Below, piece by piece: positions 15,450 to 23,101 of a DNA stretch of 29,055 nucleotides; position 1 is the first letter of the stretch, and each line of letters opens with the position of its first letter. Source of the DNA: an uncultured Clostridia bacterium (GTDB lineage: Bacteria; Bacillota; Clostridia; Lachnospirales; Lachnospiraceae); assembly GCA_937888895.1 (NCBI GenBank), contig CALASV010000343.1:1-29055 (forward strand). Direction: 5' to 3'. The notes below the pieces were generated by a model. The model saw only the letters and a program-made list of their open reading frames with translations, had not been told where the DNA came from and did not search any database. A program made the position numbers and the translations under genes.

Positions 15450-16589
15450 TCATAATCTATAAATTTCTTTTTCTTCTGCAAAAATAAATTGTGTTCTACA
15501 ATCTCCATCTAACATCATTGTTTGTTCAATTGTTTCATCCAATGGTGAATATTCTTTTGCACAATGTACCATAATTGCTTTTTTGGGATTTACTTTTTTA
15601 ATAAATTCTTTCATATCTGAAAAATCTTCATGTAGTGAAAAATCTACATTTACTTCTTGATAAAAACGAAACTTTGAAACTCCTGTACTTGCTGTAATAT
15701 AAATATGTGGTTCTCTTGGAATATCTTCTCGATTATTCACATTTAAAATAGGAATAGAAAGTTGCTCCATTTTTCTTACTACATTCATAATCGATGCATC
15801 AAGACAAATTGGAACATAATGTACATTCCACTCATTTAATGTTTTCAAAAACTCAATTCCTTTACTCAATTGTGGAACACGACAAAGTACAGACTTTTTT
15901 CCACCTTCTACACTTCGTAAAACAGTTTGTACCATTTGAAATAAGCCATCTGCTTTCTTTATATAATTCGGATGCTTCGCATGTAATCCACACATAATAA
16001 CTGTATCAATATCTAAGTTATTTGGTATCATACACCCATCCGTCAATGCTGTTTTTGTTATCGAATAATCTCCTGTATATAAAATTTTTCGTTTTGCAAA
16101 TTCAAATAACATCATCATTGCACCAGGAATATGCCCTGCTGGAAAAAAGGTTACTTTATATTTTCCAAAATCCATTTGTTTCATATAACTTACTTTGACC
16201 ACTTTTTCTAACATTATTTTTGCTGCTAATCGTTTATTTTCATCCTCATTACCAGACAAATATGTTCTATCATATAATTGATATTCTGATAATATTGCTG
16301 TAAGTTCTGTCATATAAACATTTGCTTTGGTTGCTTCTTTTTGTAATTTCAACAAATATCCAATATGGTCAGAATGTGCATGAGATATGTAAATATGGTC
16401 GATTTGATTCATGCTTTGTATCCATGGAGATGTAAGTAAAGAATAAAAATTTGGCTCGAATATCATTCCATTTTCTTTTCCTACACCAGCATCTAAAATA
16501 ATATTGCTATCACCTAAACGTAAATAATAACAACTTGCACCAACTCTTTGTCCCCCTCCAAGTGCCATAAAATATATGCCTTTTCTCAC
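15450..16589 (-). CDS. Metallo-beta-lactamase-fold hydrolase of beta-CASP type
   Basis: Beta-CASP proteins are mostly RNA nucleases (RNase J, CPSF73 relatives). From the start used, 379 residues carry the zinc motif HAHSDH (70-75), H153 in AGHIPG, D174 in YTGDYS, then an inserted domain and the C-terminal pair H320 in SLHEDFSDMKEF and H342 in MVHCAKE, which match the SAHAD and VHGE signatures of beta-CASP enzymes. The usual ESTYG strand is replaced by CGLHAKHP, so activity on RNA is inferred, not certain. The frame is open to an ATG at 16610 with no ribosome site and lying at the predicted transcript start; GTG at 16589 has GAAGG seven bases upstream. First gene of the Hsp70 operon. Confidence 0.82.
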   Translation of the reverse strand: MRKGIYFMALGGGQRVGASCYYLRLGDSNIILDAGVGKENGMIFEPNFYSLLTSPWIQSMNQIDHIYISHAHSDHIGYLLKLQKEATKANVYMTELTAILSEYQLYDRTYLSGNEDENKRLAAKIMLEKVVKVSYMKQMDFGKYKVTFFPAGHIPGAMMMLFEFAKRKILYTGDYSITKTALTDGCMIPNNLDIDTVIMCGLHAKHPNYIKKADGLFQMVQTVLRSVEGGKKSVLCRVPQLSKGIEFLKTLNEWNVHYVPICLDASIMNVVRKMEQLSIPILNVNNREDIPREPHIYITASTGVSKFRFYQEVNVDFSLHEDFSDMKEFIKKVNPKKAIMVHCAKEYSPLDETIEQTMMLDGDCRTQFIFAEEKEIYRL

Positions 16590-16596
16590 GGTCTCA

Positions 16597-16601
16597 CCTT
16601 C
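16597..16601 (-). promoter_or_regulatory. Ribosome binding site that decides the metallo-hydrolase start
   Basis: Minus strand GAAGG lies seven bases before the GTG at 16589. No such site precedes the ATG at 16610. Confidence 0.6.
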
Positions 16602-16618
16602 TTTCTTCATTAGTCTAT

Positions 16619-16647
16619 ATCATAACATTTTAAACAAAATTATACAA
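16619..16647 (-). promoter_or_regulatory. Probable promoter of the metallo-hydrolase/GrpE-like/Hsp70 operon
   Basis: On the minus strand TTGTAT (16647-16642) and TATGAT (16624-16619) are 17 bases apart. Transcription would start near 16612, which supports the GTG start at 16589. It lies directly after the terminator of the preceding unit. No CIRCE-like heat-shock operator is visible. Confidence 0.45.
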
Positions 16648-16654
16648 TAAAAGA

Positions 16655-16684
16655 ATGGTCGAATATTTCTAAAAACATTCGACC
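16655..16684 (-). terminator. Rho-independent terminator after the membrane protein gene
   Basis: On the minus strand GGTCGAAT (16684-16677) pairs with ATTCGACC (16664-16657) around a 12-base loop, followed by ATTCTTTTATT. It lies a few bases after the stop at 16692. Confidence 0.65.
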
Positions 16685-16691
16685 AAATTAG

Positions 16692-17354
16692 CTAAATATG
16701 AAATCTTCTTTTTAATTCCAAACAAGCTCTTCTTCCACCAATCATAATAGTTCCAAGAAATAAAAATGCAGAAACTACTAATGGTAAAAATGCCATTTGT
16801 ACATTTCTTTCTAATCCTAACAAATATAATATCACTGGAATACAACTACATAATATCATAAAAATTTGTGCCATCATATAACTCTGCCAATTTCTGCGAT
16901 TATAAATCATCAATACAATAATTCCAATATCAACTAATAAAATACCAGCAGAAATAACATAATCTACAGCCCAACCTCGATATCCTGTTGCAAAATCAAC
17001 ACCTATTGCAACTAAAACGGTAATCAATGTCAACACAATCGTTTTACTTTGATATCCAGTTTTTCCAATGACAGCATAACGAAGTACGGTATAAGAATAT
17101 AACAAAAGCAATCCTACTACAATACTCCAATTGATTTCACCTCCTTTGGTGAAATCCAACATAATCAACATAAATTCAATCAAAACAATACAAAATAAAT
17201 ACAATCTACTAATCCATAATAATTTCTGAGTTTTTAATCTTGCATTTGGATACATGTTTTCTAATTCTTCGGTCTGCTCTAACACAGAACGACATAACGG
17301 ACAAACCTCTGTTTCGTCCAATATTTCCACATTGCATTTATGACATTTACTCAT
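16692..17354 (-). CDS. Zinc-ribbon membrane protein (DUF6320-like)
   Basis: This 220-residue protein starts with a zinc ribbon, C4-C7 and C18-C21 (CHKC and CPLC), followed by a linker and about six membrane helices from residue 46 to 210. The arrangement fits what I know as the DUF6320 family, found in Clostridia beside condensation-like acyltransferases; function unknown. Its start lies inside the end of the acyltransferase gene, an 8-base overlap (ATGAGTAA), with GGGGTG upstream, so the two are translated together and probably act together, perhaps as enzyme and membrane partner. The family name is from memory of the architecture. Confidence 0.75.
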   Translation of the reverse strand: MSKCHKCNVEILDETEVCPLCRSVLEQTEELENMYPNARLKTQKLLWISRLYLFCIVLIEFMLIMLDFTKGGEINWSIVVGLLLLYSYTVLRYAVIGKTGYQSKTIVLTLITVLVAIGVDFATGYRGWAVDYVISAGILLVDIGIIVLMIYNRRNWQSYMMAQIFMILCSCIPVILYLLGLERNVQMAFLPLVVSAFLFLGTIMIGGRRACLELKRRFHI

Positions 17355-18687
17355 AATTCACCCCATTACTTTCTAATTCAATATGCAAACCATCTTCGGA
17401 AAGTTTCCTAAAAAATCCTCGTTGTATCGAAGTATCTTTCAAATCATAGCTAAAAGTAAATACTAATGTATTTCCATAAGAGCAAATCGTACCTTTATTA
17501 TGTTGTCCTTTCGAAATTGTTAAAAATACATGCACTTGCTCTACATATGGTTGATAAGGCTTTGCTATATCAATCTTTCCTACATTCGTAATTGTTGTCG
17601 TATTTGCTAATGCTGCCTTTGTATATACCTGACGCATTGCTATATTTTTAAATATAAGAGGGACTGCCCTTGCAAACCAAAGTTTTTCATTGGATACATT
17701 ATAAGAAAATAATTTTTCTAAATGTTCTCTATTTAACTGATTTTTTAAACTTTCTTGTACACTTGCTATTATTTCTTCAAATGTATAACTTTCTTTTTCT
17801 GGCCAAAATTCTGCTGATATCATAACAAAAAAGTTTTTTGTCGTAATCGAATCAAAATAAGGGCGTAAATTCACAGGTACTGCAACACGAATTGGTTTAT
17901 CCGATGGCATTCGTTTCAAACATTCTGTATAAACACTCCAAATATAAGTACTTACCAAATATTCATTAATACTAGCATGATACGATGCACAAACTTTCTT
18001 TAATTCAGAAATACTCATATATCCATGCAATACACCTAGTTCTCCTGCACGAAGTTTTTCGCCTTTTAATAAATATGCTTTTTGTTGCTTATAACTATTT
18101 TTAGCACTTTTTTTATAATGTTTTAAAAAACTATCTTCTCTATTTAACGAAGTATTACTAGCTAAAGCATCGCTTACTTGGTTATTTAACTCTGGATATC
18201 GTATTCTTAAATACTGATATGTTAGTTCTCTTAAAAAGTTAATCGTACCCATACCATCTGTTAATACATGAAATACTTCTAAATTAATACGATACTTATA
18301 ATAAGTCACTCGAAATAAATAACTATTATTTTTATTTGGGCGAATATAACGACAAGGAAAACGTTCCTCCTCTTTTACTCTCGGTGCTGGTTTCCCGTTT
18401 TCTTCAAAGTAATACCAAAATACACCATTTCTCATTCTCACATTAAAACCATCAAACTTTGGCAATACAATATCTAATGCCTGTTGTAATAGTTCTGGTT
18501 CAATCATATCCGTTAATGTCACACTAAAACGATATACATTACTCATAGTTTCTCCTGCAATTGCCGGAAATAAATGTGCTGTATTATCTAATCGTTCCCA
18601 ACGAATATCTTTTTGAAAAATGGATTGCTTTTTTACAGTTTTCTTTTGATTATCTTCTTGTACTATTTGGTTTGTTTTTTTTCTCAT
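17347..18687 (-). CDS. Condensation/acyltransferase-superfamily protein
   Basis: A 446-residue protein of the chloramphenicol-acetyltransferase / NRPS condensation / alcohol acyltransferase superfamily. The active-site motif HxxxDG is present as HVLTDG (140-145), in the context EVFHVLTDGMGTINFLREL. The segment RLDNTAHLFPA (32-42) near the N-terminus and the later PVNLRPYF (about 263-270) are common in this group. It should transfer an acyl group to a hydroxyl or amine; donor and acceptor are unknown. No carrier-protein or adenylation domain is present, so it is not part of an NRPS. ATG follows AAAAGGG. It overlaps the gene for the zinc-ribbon membrane protein. Its promoter region holds tandem hairpins. 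Confidence 0.8.
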   Translation of the reverse strand: MRKKTNQIVQEDNQKKTVKKQSIFQKDIRWERLDNTAHLFPAIAGETMSNVYRFSVTLTDMIEPELLQQALDIVLPKFDGFNVRMRNGVFWYYFEENGKPAPRVKEEERFPCRYIRPNKNNSYLFRVTYYKYRINLEVFHVLTDGMGTINFLRELTYQYLRIRYPELNNQVSDALASNTSLNREDSFLKHYKKSAKNSYKQQKAYLLKGEKLRAGELGVLHGYMSISELKKVCASYHASINEYLVSTYIWSVYTECLKRMPSDKPIRVAVPVNLRPYFDSITTKNFFVMISAEFWPEKESYTFEEIIASVQESLKNQLNREHLEKLFSYNVSNEKLWFARAVPLIFKNIAMRQVYTKAALANTTTITNVGKIDIAKPYQPYVEQVHVFLTISKGQHNKGTICSYGNTLVFTFSYDLKDTSIQRGFFRKLSEDGLHIELESNGVNYE

Positions 18688-18741
18688 ACATTCCCTTTTC
18701 CATTCTATCTTACTACAACGATACTTTCTAAAGATTATTAT

Positions 18742-18808
18742 GTCTTTATTATACCATAAACAAAGTTTATGGTCTTTATCTACACACGCTTCGCGTGGCA
18801 GTCTTTAT
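18742..18808. repeat. Three GTCTTTAT repeats alternating with two hairpins
   Basis: GTCTTTAT occurs at 18742, 18772 and 18801, spaced 30 and 29 bases. Between the copies lie two perfect hairpins with 3-base loops: arms ACCATAAAC and GTTTATGGT (18753-18773) and arms CACGC and GCGTG (18785-18797). On the minus strand the first and third copies are part of TATAATAAAGAC, so -10-like boxes sit in the repeats, upstream of the acyltransferase gene. Confidence 0.6.
18748..18773 (-). promoter_or_regulatory. Possible promoter and operator of the acyltransferase gene
   Basis: A perfect TATAAT (18753-18748, minus strand) directly follows the 9-base-arm palindrome at 18753-18773. The -35 is poor, so either the dyad binds a regulator or the box is part of a repeat. 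A second TATAAT lies at 18812-18807. Confidence 0.35.
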
Positions 18809-18851
18809 TATAATATAAAAAAGAAAGAAAAACTACCTCTATCTTTATTCT

Positions 18852-18880
18852 AAAAAAAATAGCCTATGAATATTTAAGCT
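18852..18880 (-). terminator. Weak possible terminator after the HTH stub
   Basis: On the minus strand AGCTT (18880-18876) can pair with AGGCT (18865-18861) including one wobble, followed by A and eight T. The stem is short. Confidence 0.3.
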
Positions 18881-19011
18881 TGTGGAGTAGAAAATTCCAA
18901 ATATTCTTGCAATTTCTTTACGCTAATTCCTTTCTTTTCTCTTAATTTTATAATGTTAGCCCCTGTACCTACCATATCAATTGTTGGAATTTTTAATGTT
19001 GTCTCGTTCAT
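18874..19011 (-). pseudogene. Truncated XRE-type helix-turn-helix gene (45 residues)
   Basis: Reads MNETTLKIPTIDMVGTGANI, then IKLREKKGISVKKLQEYLEF and STPQA before TAA. This is the beginning of a Cro/C1-type regulator: the phrase (IDMxxTGxNI)(xLREKKGxSVxxLQEYxxF)(xxPQA) normally runs on into a recognition helix (IYKWQ) and a dimer part. Here the frame stops in the middle of the HTH. It has a good ribosome site (GAAAGGAAGGA) and its start lies inside the last codons of the truncated response regulator. Probably a deletion remnant; a tiny functional peptide cannot be excluded. Confidence 0.6.
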
Positions 19012-19651
19012 TTTTTCCTTCCTTTCTCTGCCCTACGGCATCCAATCGCTTCCGAAGTCTATTTACATTCACAGACAATGTGTTTTCATCTACAAAACTC
19101 TCCGTTTCCCAAAGTTGCTCCATTAACTTTTCTCTACTCACTATTTTCCCTTTATTCTGCATAAGAATTAATAAAATACGAAATTCATTTTTAGAAAGAG
19201 GAATTTTTTCCTCTCTATAAATTACCATATTATCCCCTATATTTAAAAGTACACCTCGATGTTCTAATATAGGAATAGATGTCCCAAAATCATACGTTCT
19301 ACGAAGCATCGCTTGTATCTTTGCCATCAATACACTTTGGTCAAAAGGTTTAGCAATAAAATCATCTGCTCCCATATTCATCGCCATAATCATATTCATG
19401 TTGTCAGAAGCCGAAGAAATAAAAATAATTGGTACTTTGGACACTTTACGAATTTCACTGCACCAATAATATCCATTAAAAAATGGTAATGTAATATCAA
19501 GCAAAATAATATGTGGCTGAAACTGTGCAAACTCTGCCATTACATTACGAAAATTTTGTATACAATGTACTTCTAAATTCCACAGTTTTGCTTGAATTGT
19601 AATTGCTTCTGCAATTCCTATATCATCTTCTATTATTAATAAACGATACAT
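18977..19651 (-). CDS. OmpR-family response regulator with a lost C-terminal wing
   Basis: The receiver domain is complete (EDD at 8-10, D52 in LLDITLP, K101 in AKPFDQ) and resembles regulators of the BceR type that control antimicrobial-peptide transporters. The effector domain runs normally to TLSVNVNRLRKRLDAVGQ (191-208), but where relatives have an xFIxTxxGxGY strand and wing it continues RKEGKNERDNIKNSNN and stops. The last 17 or so residues overlap, in another frame, the ribosome site and start of the HTH stub. The protein should be phosphorylated but is unlikely to bind DNA normally. No own kinase follows it. ATG preceded by AAAAGGAG. It ends the ABC-transporter operon. Confidence 0.85.
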   Translation of the reverse strand: MYRLLIIEDDIGIAEAITIQAKLWNLEVHCIQNFRNVMAEFAQFQPHIILLDITLPFFNGYYWCSEIRKVSKVPIIFISSASDNMNMIMAMNMGADDFIAKPFDQSVLMAKIQAMLRRTYDFGTSIPILEHRGVLLNIGDNMVIYREEKIPLSKNEFRILLILMQNKGKIVSREKLMEQLWETESFVDENTLSVNVNRLRKRLDAVGQRKEGKNERDNIKNSNN

Positions 19652-19663
19652 TTTTTCTCCTTT

Positions 19664-20386
19664 TTATATTTCTATAAACATTGTCTCTGTATTTTCTAAT
19701 TTTTCTAATACTTGATTTCGGATTTCTCTATCAAAAAATCCCATCGCAATATCAGGAAGTTTTTCTTCTGATACTCCAAAATATTGTCTTTCTTTTTTAT
19801 AAAATCCAATCGTATACAATGTAAAACTATAGTGATGATTTATTTTTGTACCATATTGTATTTTTGTTTTTTCTTCTTCTCTAGCTTGTATAAAAGCAAT
19901 ATCAGATAAGCGAACTAATACAATATAGGGCAAAGCACTCTCTAAAAATGCAAAATGATAGGTTACTATAAAACGTGCTGGTACACGATTTCCTTTTGGG
20001 TCTATCATTTCAAATTTCATAACATTTTTTGATGTTTGAAGTGCTTGTAATAATTCTAATGCTAACATCTCCTGTTCGGATTCTGTAAGTCCTAGTTCTT
20101 CTATATTTTGTTGTATTAACCATAAATAAGTTCTTGGACTTAATACAAACCATAAAATAAACAAATAAAAAACTATTACAGGCTGTCCTATTACAAGTCC
20201 TCTTATTGTACCTTCCCAAAATGCTTCCATTCTTTTTTCATTAAAAGCCATTACTACACCAAAAAATATCCCTAATCCTATCAATACGATTGGTATAATT
20301 TTAAAACATACATTACAAATTTTTTTCTTTCGATAGCTCCCTATCCACTTTTTTTCTTCTTTTATCCATCTCTTGTAAATATGCAT
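19664..20386 (-). CDS. Unknown membrane protein with two helices
   Basis: I do not recognise this 240-residue protein. It has a basic start (KRWIKEEKKW), two membrane helices (about 26-48 and 64-84), and a soluble C-terminal part of about 150 residues, probably cytosolic. That part has an acidic helix with ELGLTESEQEMLALELLQAL (96-115) and a beta-rich segment with VPARFIVTYHFAF (133-145). It lies between the kinase of an ABC-transporter operon and the truncated regulator, 25 bases after the kinase stop and 12 before the regulator start. The ribosome site AGAGGA is about 11 bases from the ATG, slightly far. Position suggests a role with the transporter or the second regulator. Confidence 0.7.
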   Translation of the reverse strand: MHIYKRWIKEEKKWIGSYRKKKICNVCFKIIPIVLIGLGIFFGVVMAFNEKRMEAFWEGTIRGLVIGQPVIVFYLFILWFVLSPRTYLWLIQQNIEELGLTESEQEMLALELLQALQTSKNVMKFEMIDPKGNRVPARFIVTYHFAFLESALPYIVLVRLSDIAFIQAREEEKTKIQYGTKINHHYSFTLYTIGFYKKERQYFGVSEEKLPDIAMGFFDREIRNQVLEKLENTETMFIEI

Positions 20387-20411
20387 TGTACAAAATTTCC
20401 TCTATATTTTC

Positions 20412-21326
20412 TTAAAACTTTCCCTTTTCTATTGTCGAAAAACTAATTTGTATATAAAATATATTTTCTTCTATTCGGGCTTGTATTGTTCCATTCATTT
20501 TATTTACTAATTCTTTTGCAATTGCTAAACCTAACCCTGTAGAATTTTTACTTCTTGCTACATCTGCTTTATAAAACCGTTCAAAAACTTGTTCTACTTT
20601 TATTTCTTCTTTATTTTCTATCCAATTTCCAAAACTAATATATACTTTTTCTTTTTCTGAATAGAGCAGCATCTTTATTTCTTTTCCACCATGTTCTAGT
20701 GCATTTTTTATAATATTTTGAAACACTCTTTGTAAGGCTTGTGTATTTCCATTGATATAAATAGGTTCTTCTGCAACCTGTATCATTGGTTCAATCTCTT
20801 TTTGCTTCCATTCCTCATAATAGGAAAATACTACTTTTTTTAATATTCGATTGATACAACAAGGAGATAATTCCAAAATATAAGCTTCATTCTTTACTTT
20901 CGTAAATGTAAATAATTCTTCCAACATTTCTTTTAAACTACTAATTCGTTCTTGAATAATTGTGATATATCGTTTTTGTTCTTCCTTATTTGTACTATAT
21001 TCTAGTAATTGAACATATCCATCTAAAGAAGTAAGAGGCGTTCTAATATCATGTGAAAGATTTGTATAAGTATTTGCAATTAACTTTTCCTTTTCTGCAT
21101 ATTGATTTTTTTCCATTCTTCTTTTAGAAAGCATTTCGTTTAATAAGTCCACAAGTTCTTCTATACTACCAAAATTTATTTGTTTTGAAATTAGCATATT
21201 ACTTTCCTTTTTCATTAAAAACGACAACTGGCGACAGATGTCTTTCACCTGTCGCTCATAGTTCCATAATAATATTGTTTGTACCATAACAATACATAAT
21301 AAAATTCCAATGCCTATATAAATCAC
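20412..21326 (-). CDS. Intramembrane-type sensor histidine kinase
   Basis: A 304-residue kinase with a single obvious membrane helix (about 2-21) and no extracytoplasmic domain, so it likely reads a signal in the membrane or from the neighbouring ABC transporter. H92 lies in TNLSHDIRTPLTSLDGYVQLL; the ATP-binding domain has IIKNALEHGG and GLGLAIAKEL. Short kinases of this kind accompany ABC-2 transporters of the lantibiotic-immunity type in Clostridia. The start is GTG and overlaps the permease stop as GTGA, with AGAGGG upstream, so it is translationally coupled. Its partner should be the regulator at 23156-23836, first in the same gene set. Confidence 0.93.
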   Translation of the reverse strand: MIYIGIGILLCIVMVQTILLWNYERQVKDICRQLSFLMKKESNMLISKQINFGSIEELVDLLNEMLSKRRMEKNQYAEKEKLIANTYTNLSHDIRTPLTSLDGYVQLLEYSTNKEEQKRYITIIQERISSLKEMLEELFTFTKVKNEAYILELSPCCINRILKKVVFSYYEEWKQKEIEPMIQVAEEPIYINGNTQALQRVFQNIIKNALEHGGKEIKMLLYSEKEKVYISFGNWIENKEEIKVEQVFERFYKADVARSKNSTGLGLAIAKELVNKMNGTIQARIEENIFYIQISFSTIEKGKF

Positions 21327-22162
21327 GAAATATCCCTCTTTTGAAATATCATACTTGTTAGAATAATAGAACCTATAATAAAAATAAGAGAAATTCCTAT
21401 ACTTTCCATACTATCTTTCTTTGTTAGTTCCATTGGCAACATTGTAATTTTTCCTGTTATTGTATAATCTAATAAATGAAAATTCGAAATACCTAATTTT
21501 TCTATTAATTTGTCAATTCCACTATACAAAATGATAACTACATTCATACTTAAACAAATCACAATTACCATACTAATTACATTATTTTTTAAAATAATCG
21601 CAACTGCCATAGCAATCAGTACAAATGCATAATGTAGTATAATTTGTGTTATCATATAAGAAAAGAATTCAGAAAAATTACCCAATTCTATTTCTCCCCA
21701 TACAAGAAAATTGCTAAACATTTGTACTATCACTGTTCCCAACAATGTTACTACTACAAATACTAACAAACTAATTGCCTTAGAAATCACTAAACTTCCT
21801 CTATTTTTTACTTGTCCTGCAATATTTTTCACATAACCACTATGGATATCCTCCGTAGAAAACATAACAGTAAATATTACACAAAATAAAGCAATAAACT
21901 TTGCACTAATATTTGCATACATTACATCATATACAGTTACTACTTCTCCTGCTTTTGTTGGAAGTATTACACTTATACCAATATTTATATTCTCTATTTC
22001 GCTCTTTTCTATCACAGTTTCTTGTCCTGTCTGCTCTATTACCTCTTCTAATAATAACAAAGAAGTAGTATACACTAACATAACTATCATAATAATCCAA
22101 AAAGTATAAAGTCTTTTTGTATGAAACATTCGATAAAAATCCATTTTTAACATATTAAGCAT
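21323..22162 (-). CDS. ABC-2 type transporter permease
   Basis: The 279-residue membrane subunit has six predicted helices and a large extracytoplasmic segment between helices 1 and 2 (about 40-80). It begins MLNMLKMDFYRMFHTKRLYT, typical of permeases of the lantibiotic-immunity and ABC-2 group. It overlaps the ATPase gene by eight bases and the kinase gene by four, so the three are made together. The likely job is exporting, or protecting against, a membrane-active peptide or lipid compound; the substrate is inferred from the neighbouring kinase and regulator only. It is smaller than the 650-residue BceB permeases. Confidence 0.9.
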   Translation of the reverse strand: MLNMLKMDFYRMFHTKRLYTFWIIMIVMLVYTTSLLLLEEVIEQTGQETVIEKSEIENINIGISVILPTKAGEVVTVYDVMYANISAKFIALFCVIFTVMFSTEDIHSGYVKNIAGQVKNRGSLVISKAISLLVFVVVTLLGTVIVQMFSNFLVWGEIELGNFSEFFSYMITQIILHYAFVLIAMAVAIILKNNVISMVIVICLSMNVVIILYSGIDKLIEKLGISNFHLLDYTITGKITMLPMELTKKDSMESIGISLIFIIGSIILTSMIFQKRDIS

Positions 22163-23072
22163 GAGTAGTACCTCCTGTCAAGTTCAAAAAATAATGTTCT
22201 AATTCTTCACTTGTAATCGAAATGCTATTTAGCATTACATCTGCTTTTATCAATTCTTTATTGACCATTGCACTCTCATTCAAACGCTCATAAATATAAA
22301 TATGGTTTTTGTCTATCACTTGATAATTTGTAAAATTCATTCTATCTAATATAGGAAGTGCCTGTTCTGGATTCGGAAGTATAATCTCTATACGTTCACT
22401 ACAACGTTTCATTAACTCCTCACGAGTTAATTCTTGCAACAACATTCCCTCATGAATAATTCCATAATCCGTTGCTATTTTAGACAATTCTTCTAAAATA
22501 TGACTAGAAATTAAAATCGTCATATTTCTTTCTGTATTTAATTTTTGTATAATATCTCTTATTTCTGCAATTCCTTGTGGGTCAAGTCCATTGATTGGTT
22601 CATCTAATACTAATAAATCTGGCTCACCAATTAAAGCTAGTCCAATGCCAAGCCTTTGTTTCATTCCCAAAGAAAAATGCTTCACTTTTTTTGCACCAAC
22701 ATCACTAAGACCTATCATATGTAAAATTTCTTTCACATACTCTTTTTTCTGAATACCAGCAAGCTTACACTTTATCATTAAATTGTCATAAGCTGTCATT
22801 CCTCCGTATAGACCTGGTGTTTCAATCAGACAGCCAATTCTAGAACGAACATTAGCTAATTCTTTTCCAGAATAACCAAACATAAAAATTTCACCACTTG
22901 TTGGTGTTGCTAGTCCACTAATCATCTTTAGACAAGTTGTCTTTCCAGCACCATTTCTTCCAATAAATCCATAAATAGCACCTTTTTTAATATGCATATC
23001 TACTTGATTTACAGCCTTATAATGAGCATATTGCTTTGTTAAACCTTTCGTACTTAATAAATACTCTTGCAT
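22155..23072 (-). CDS. ABC transporter ATP-binding protein
   Basis: Energises the permease encoded just downstream. From the chosen start it has 305 residues: Walker A GRNGAGKTT (38-46), signature FSLGMKQR (133-140), Walker B LLVLDEP (153-159) with NGLDP, and the switch histidine in LISSH. The C-terminal 80 residues form the extra domain usual in drug- and lantibiotic-resistance ATPases of the BcrA/LanF group. The frame is open to an ATG at 23090, but AAGGAG lies between the two ATGs, seven bases before 23072, which fixes the start. A promoter with regulator-type direct repeats lies directly upstream. Confidence 0.95.
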   Translation of the reverse strand: MQEYLLSTKGLTKQYAHYKAVNQVDMHIKKGAIYGFIGRNGAGKTTCLKMISGLATPTSGEIFMFGYSGKELANVRSRIGCLIETPGLYGGMTAYDNLMIKCKLAGIQKKEYVKEILHMIGLSDVGAKKVKHFSLGMKQRLGIGLALIGEPDLLVLDEPINGLDPQGIAEIRDIIQKLNTERNMTILISSHILEELSKIATDYGIIHEGMLLQELTREELMKRCSERIEIILPNPEQALPILDRMNFTNYQVIDKNHIYIYERLNESAMVNKELIKADVMLNSISITSEELEHYFLNLTGGTTHA

Positions 23073-23079
23073 TTTTTCT

Positions 23080-23085
23080 CTCCTT
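23080..23085 (-). promoter_or_regulatory. Ribosome binding site that decides the ABC ATPase start
   Basis: Minus strand AAGGAG, seven bases before the ATG at 23072; it lies downstream of the ATG at 23090, which therefore cannot be the main start. Confidence 0.7.
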
Positions 23086-23101
23086 TCCATTTGCTCTTAA
23101 T

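Noticed and set aside
18742..18808. Short CRISPR-like array
   Set aside because: The repeat is only eight bases, there are three copies, the intervening sequences are hairpins and not spacers, and no cas gene is present.
18977..19220. Sequencing error as the cause of the truncated regulator
   Set aside because: A simple frameshift should leave the missing wing in another frame nearby; instead the following sequence in the other frame is the start of an HTH gene with its own ribosome site, so a deletion fits better, though read data would be needed to be certain.
21323..23072. Bacitracin-type BceAB transporter
   Set aside because: The permease has 279 residues and six helices; BceB permeases are about 650 residues with a large external domain. 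It fits the smaller ABC-2/lantibiotic-immunity type.
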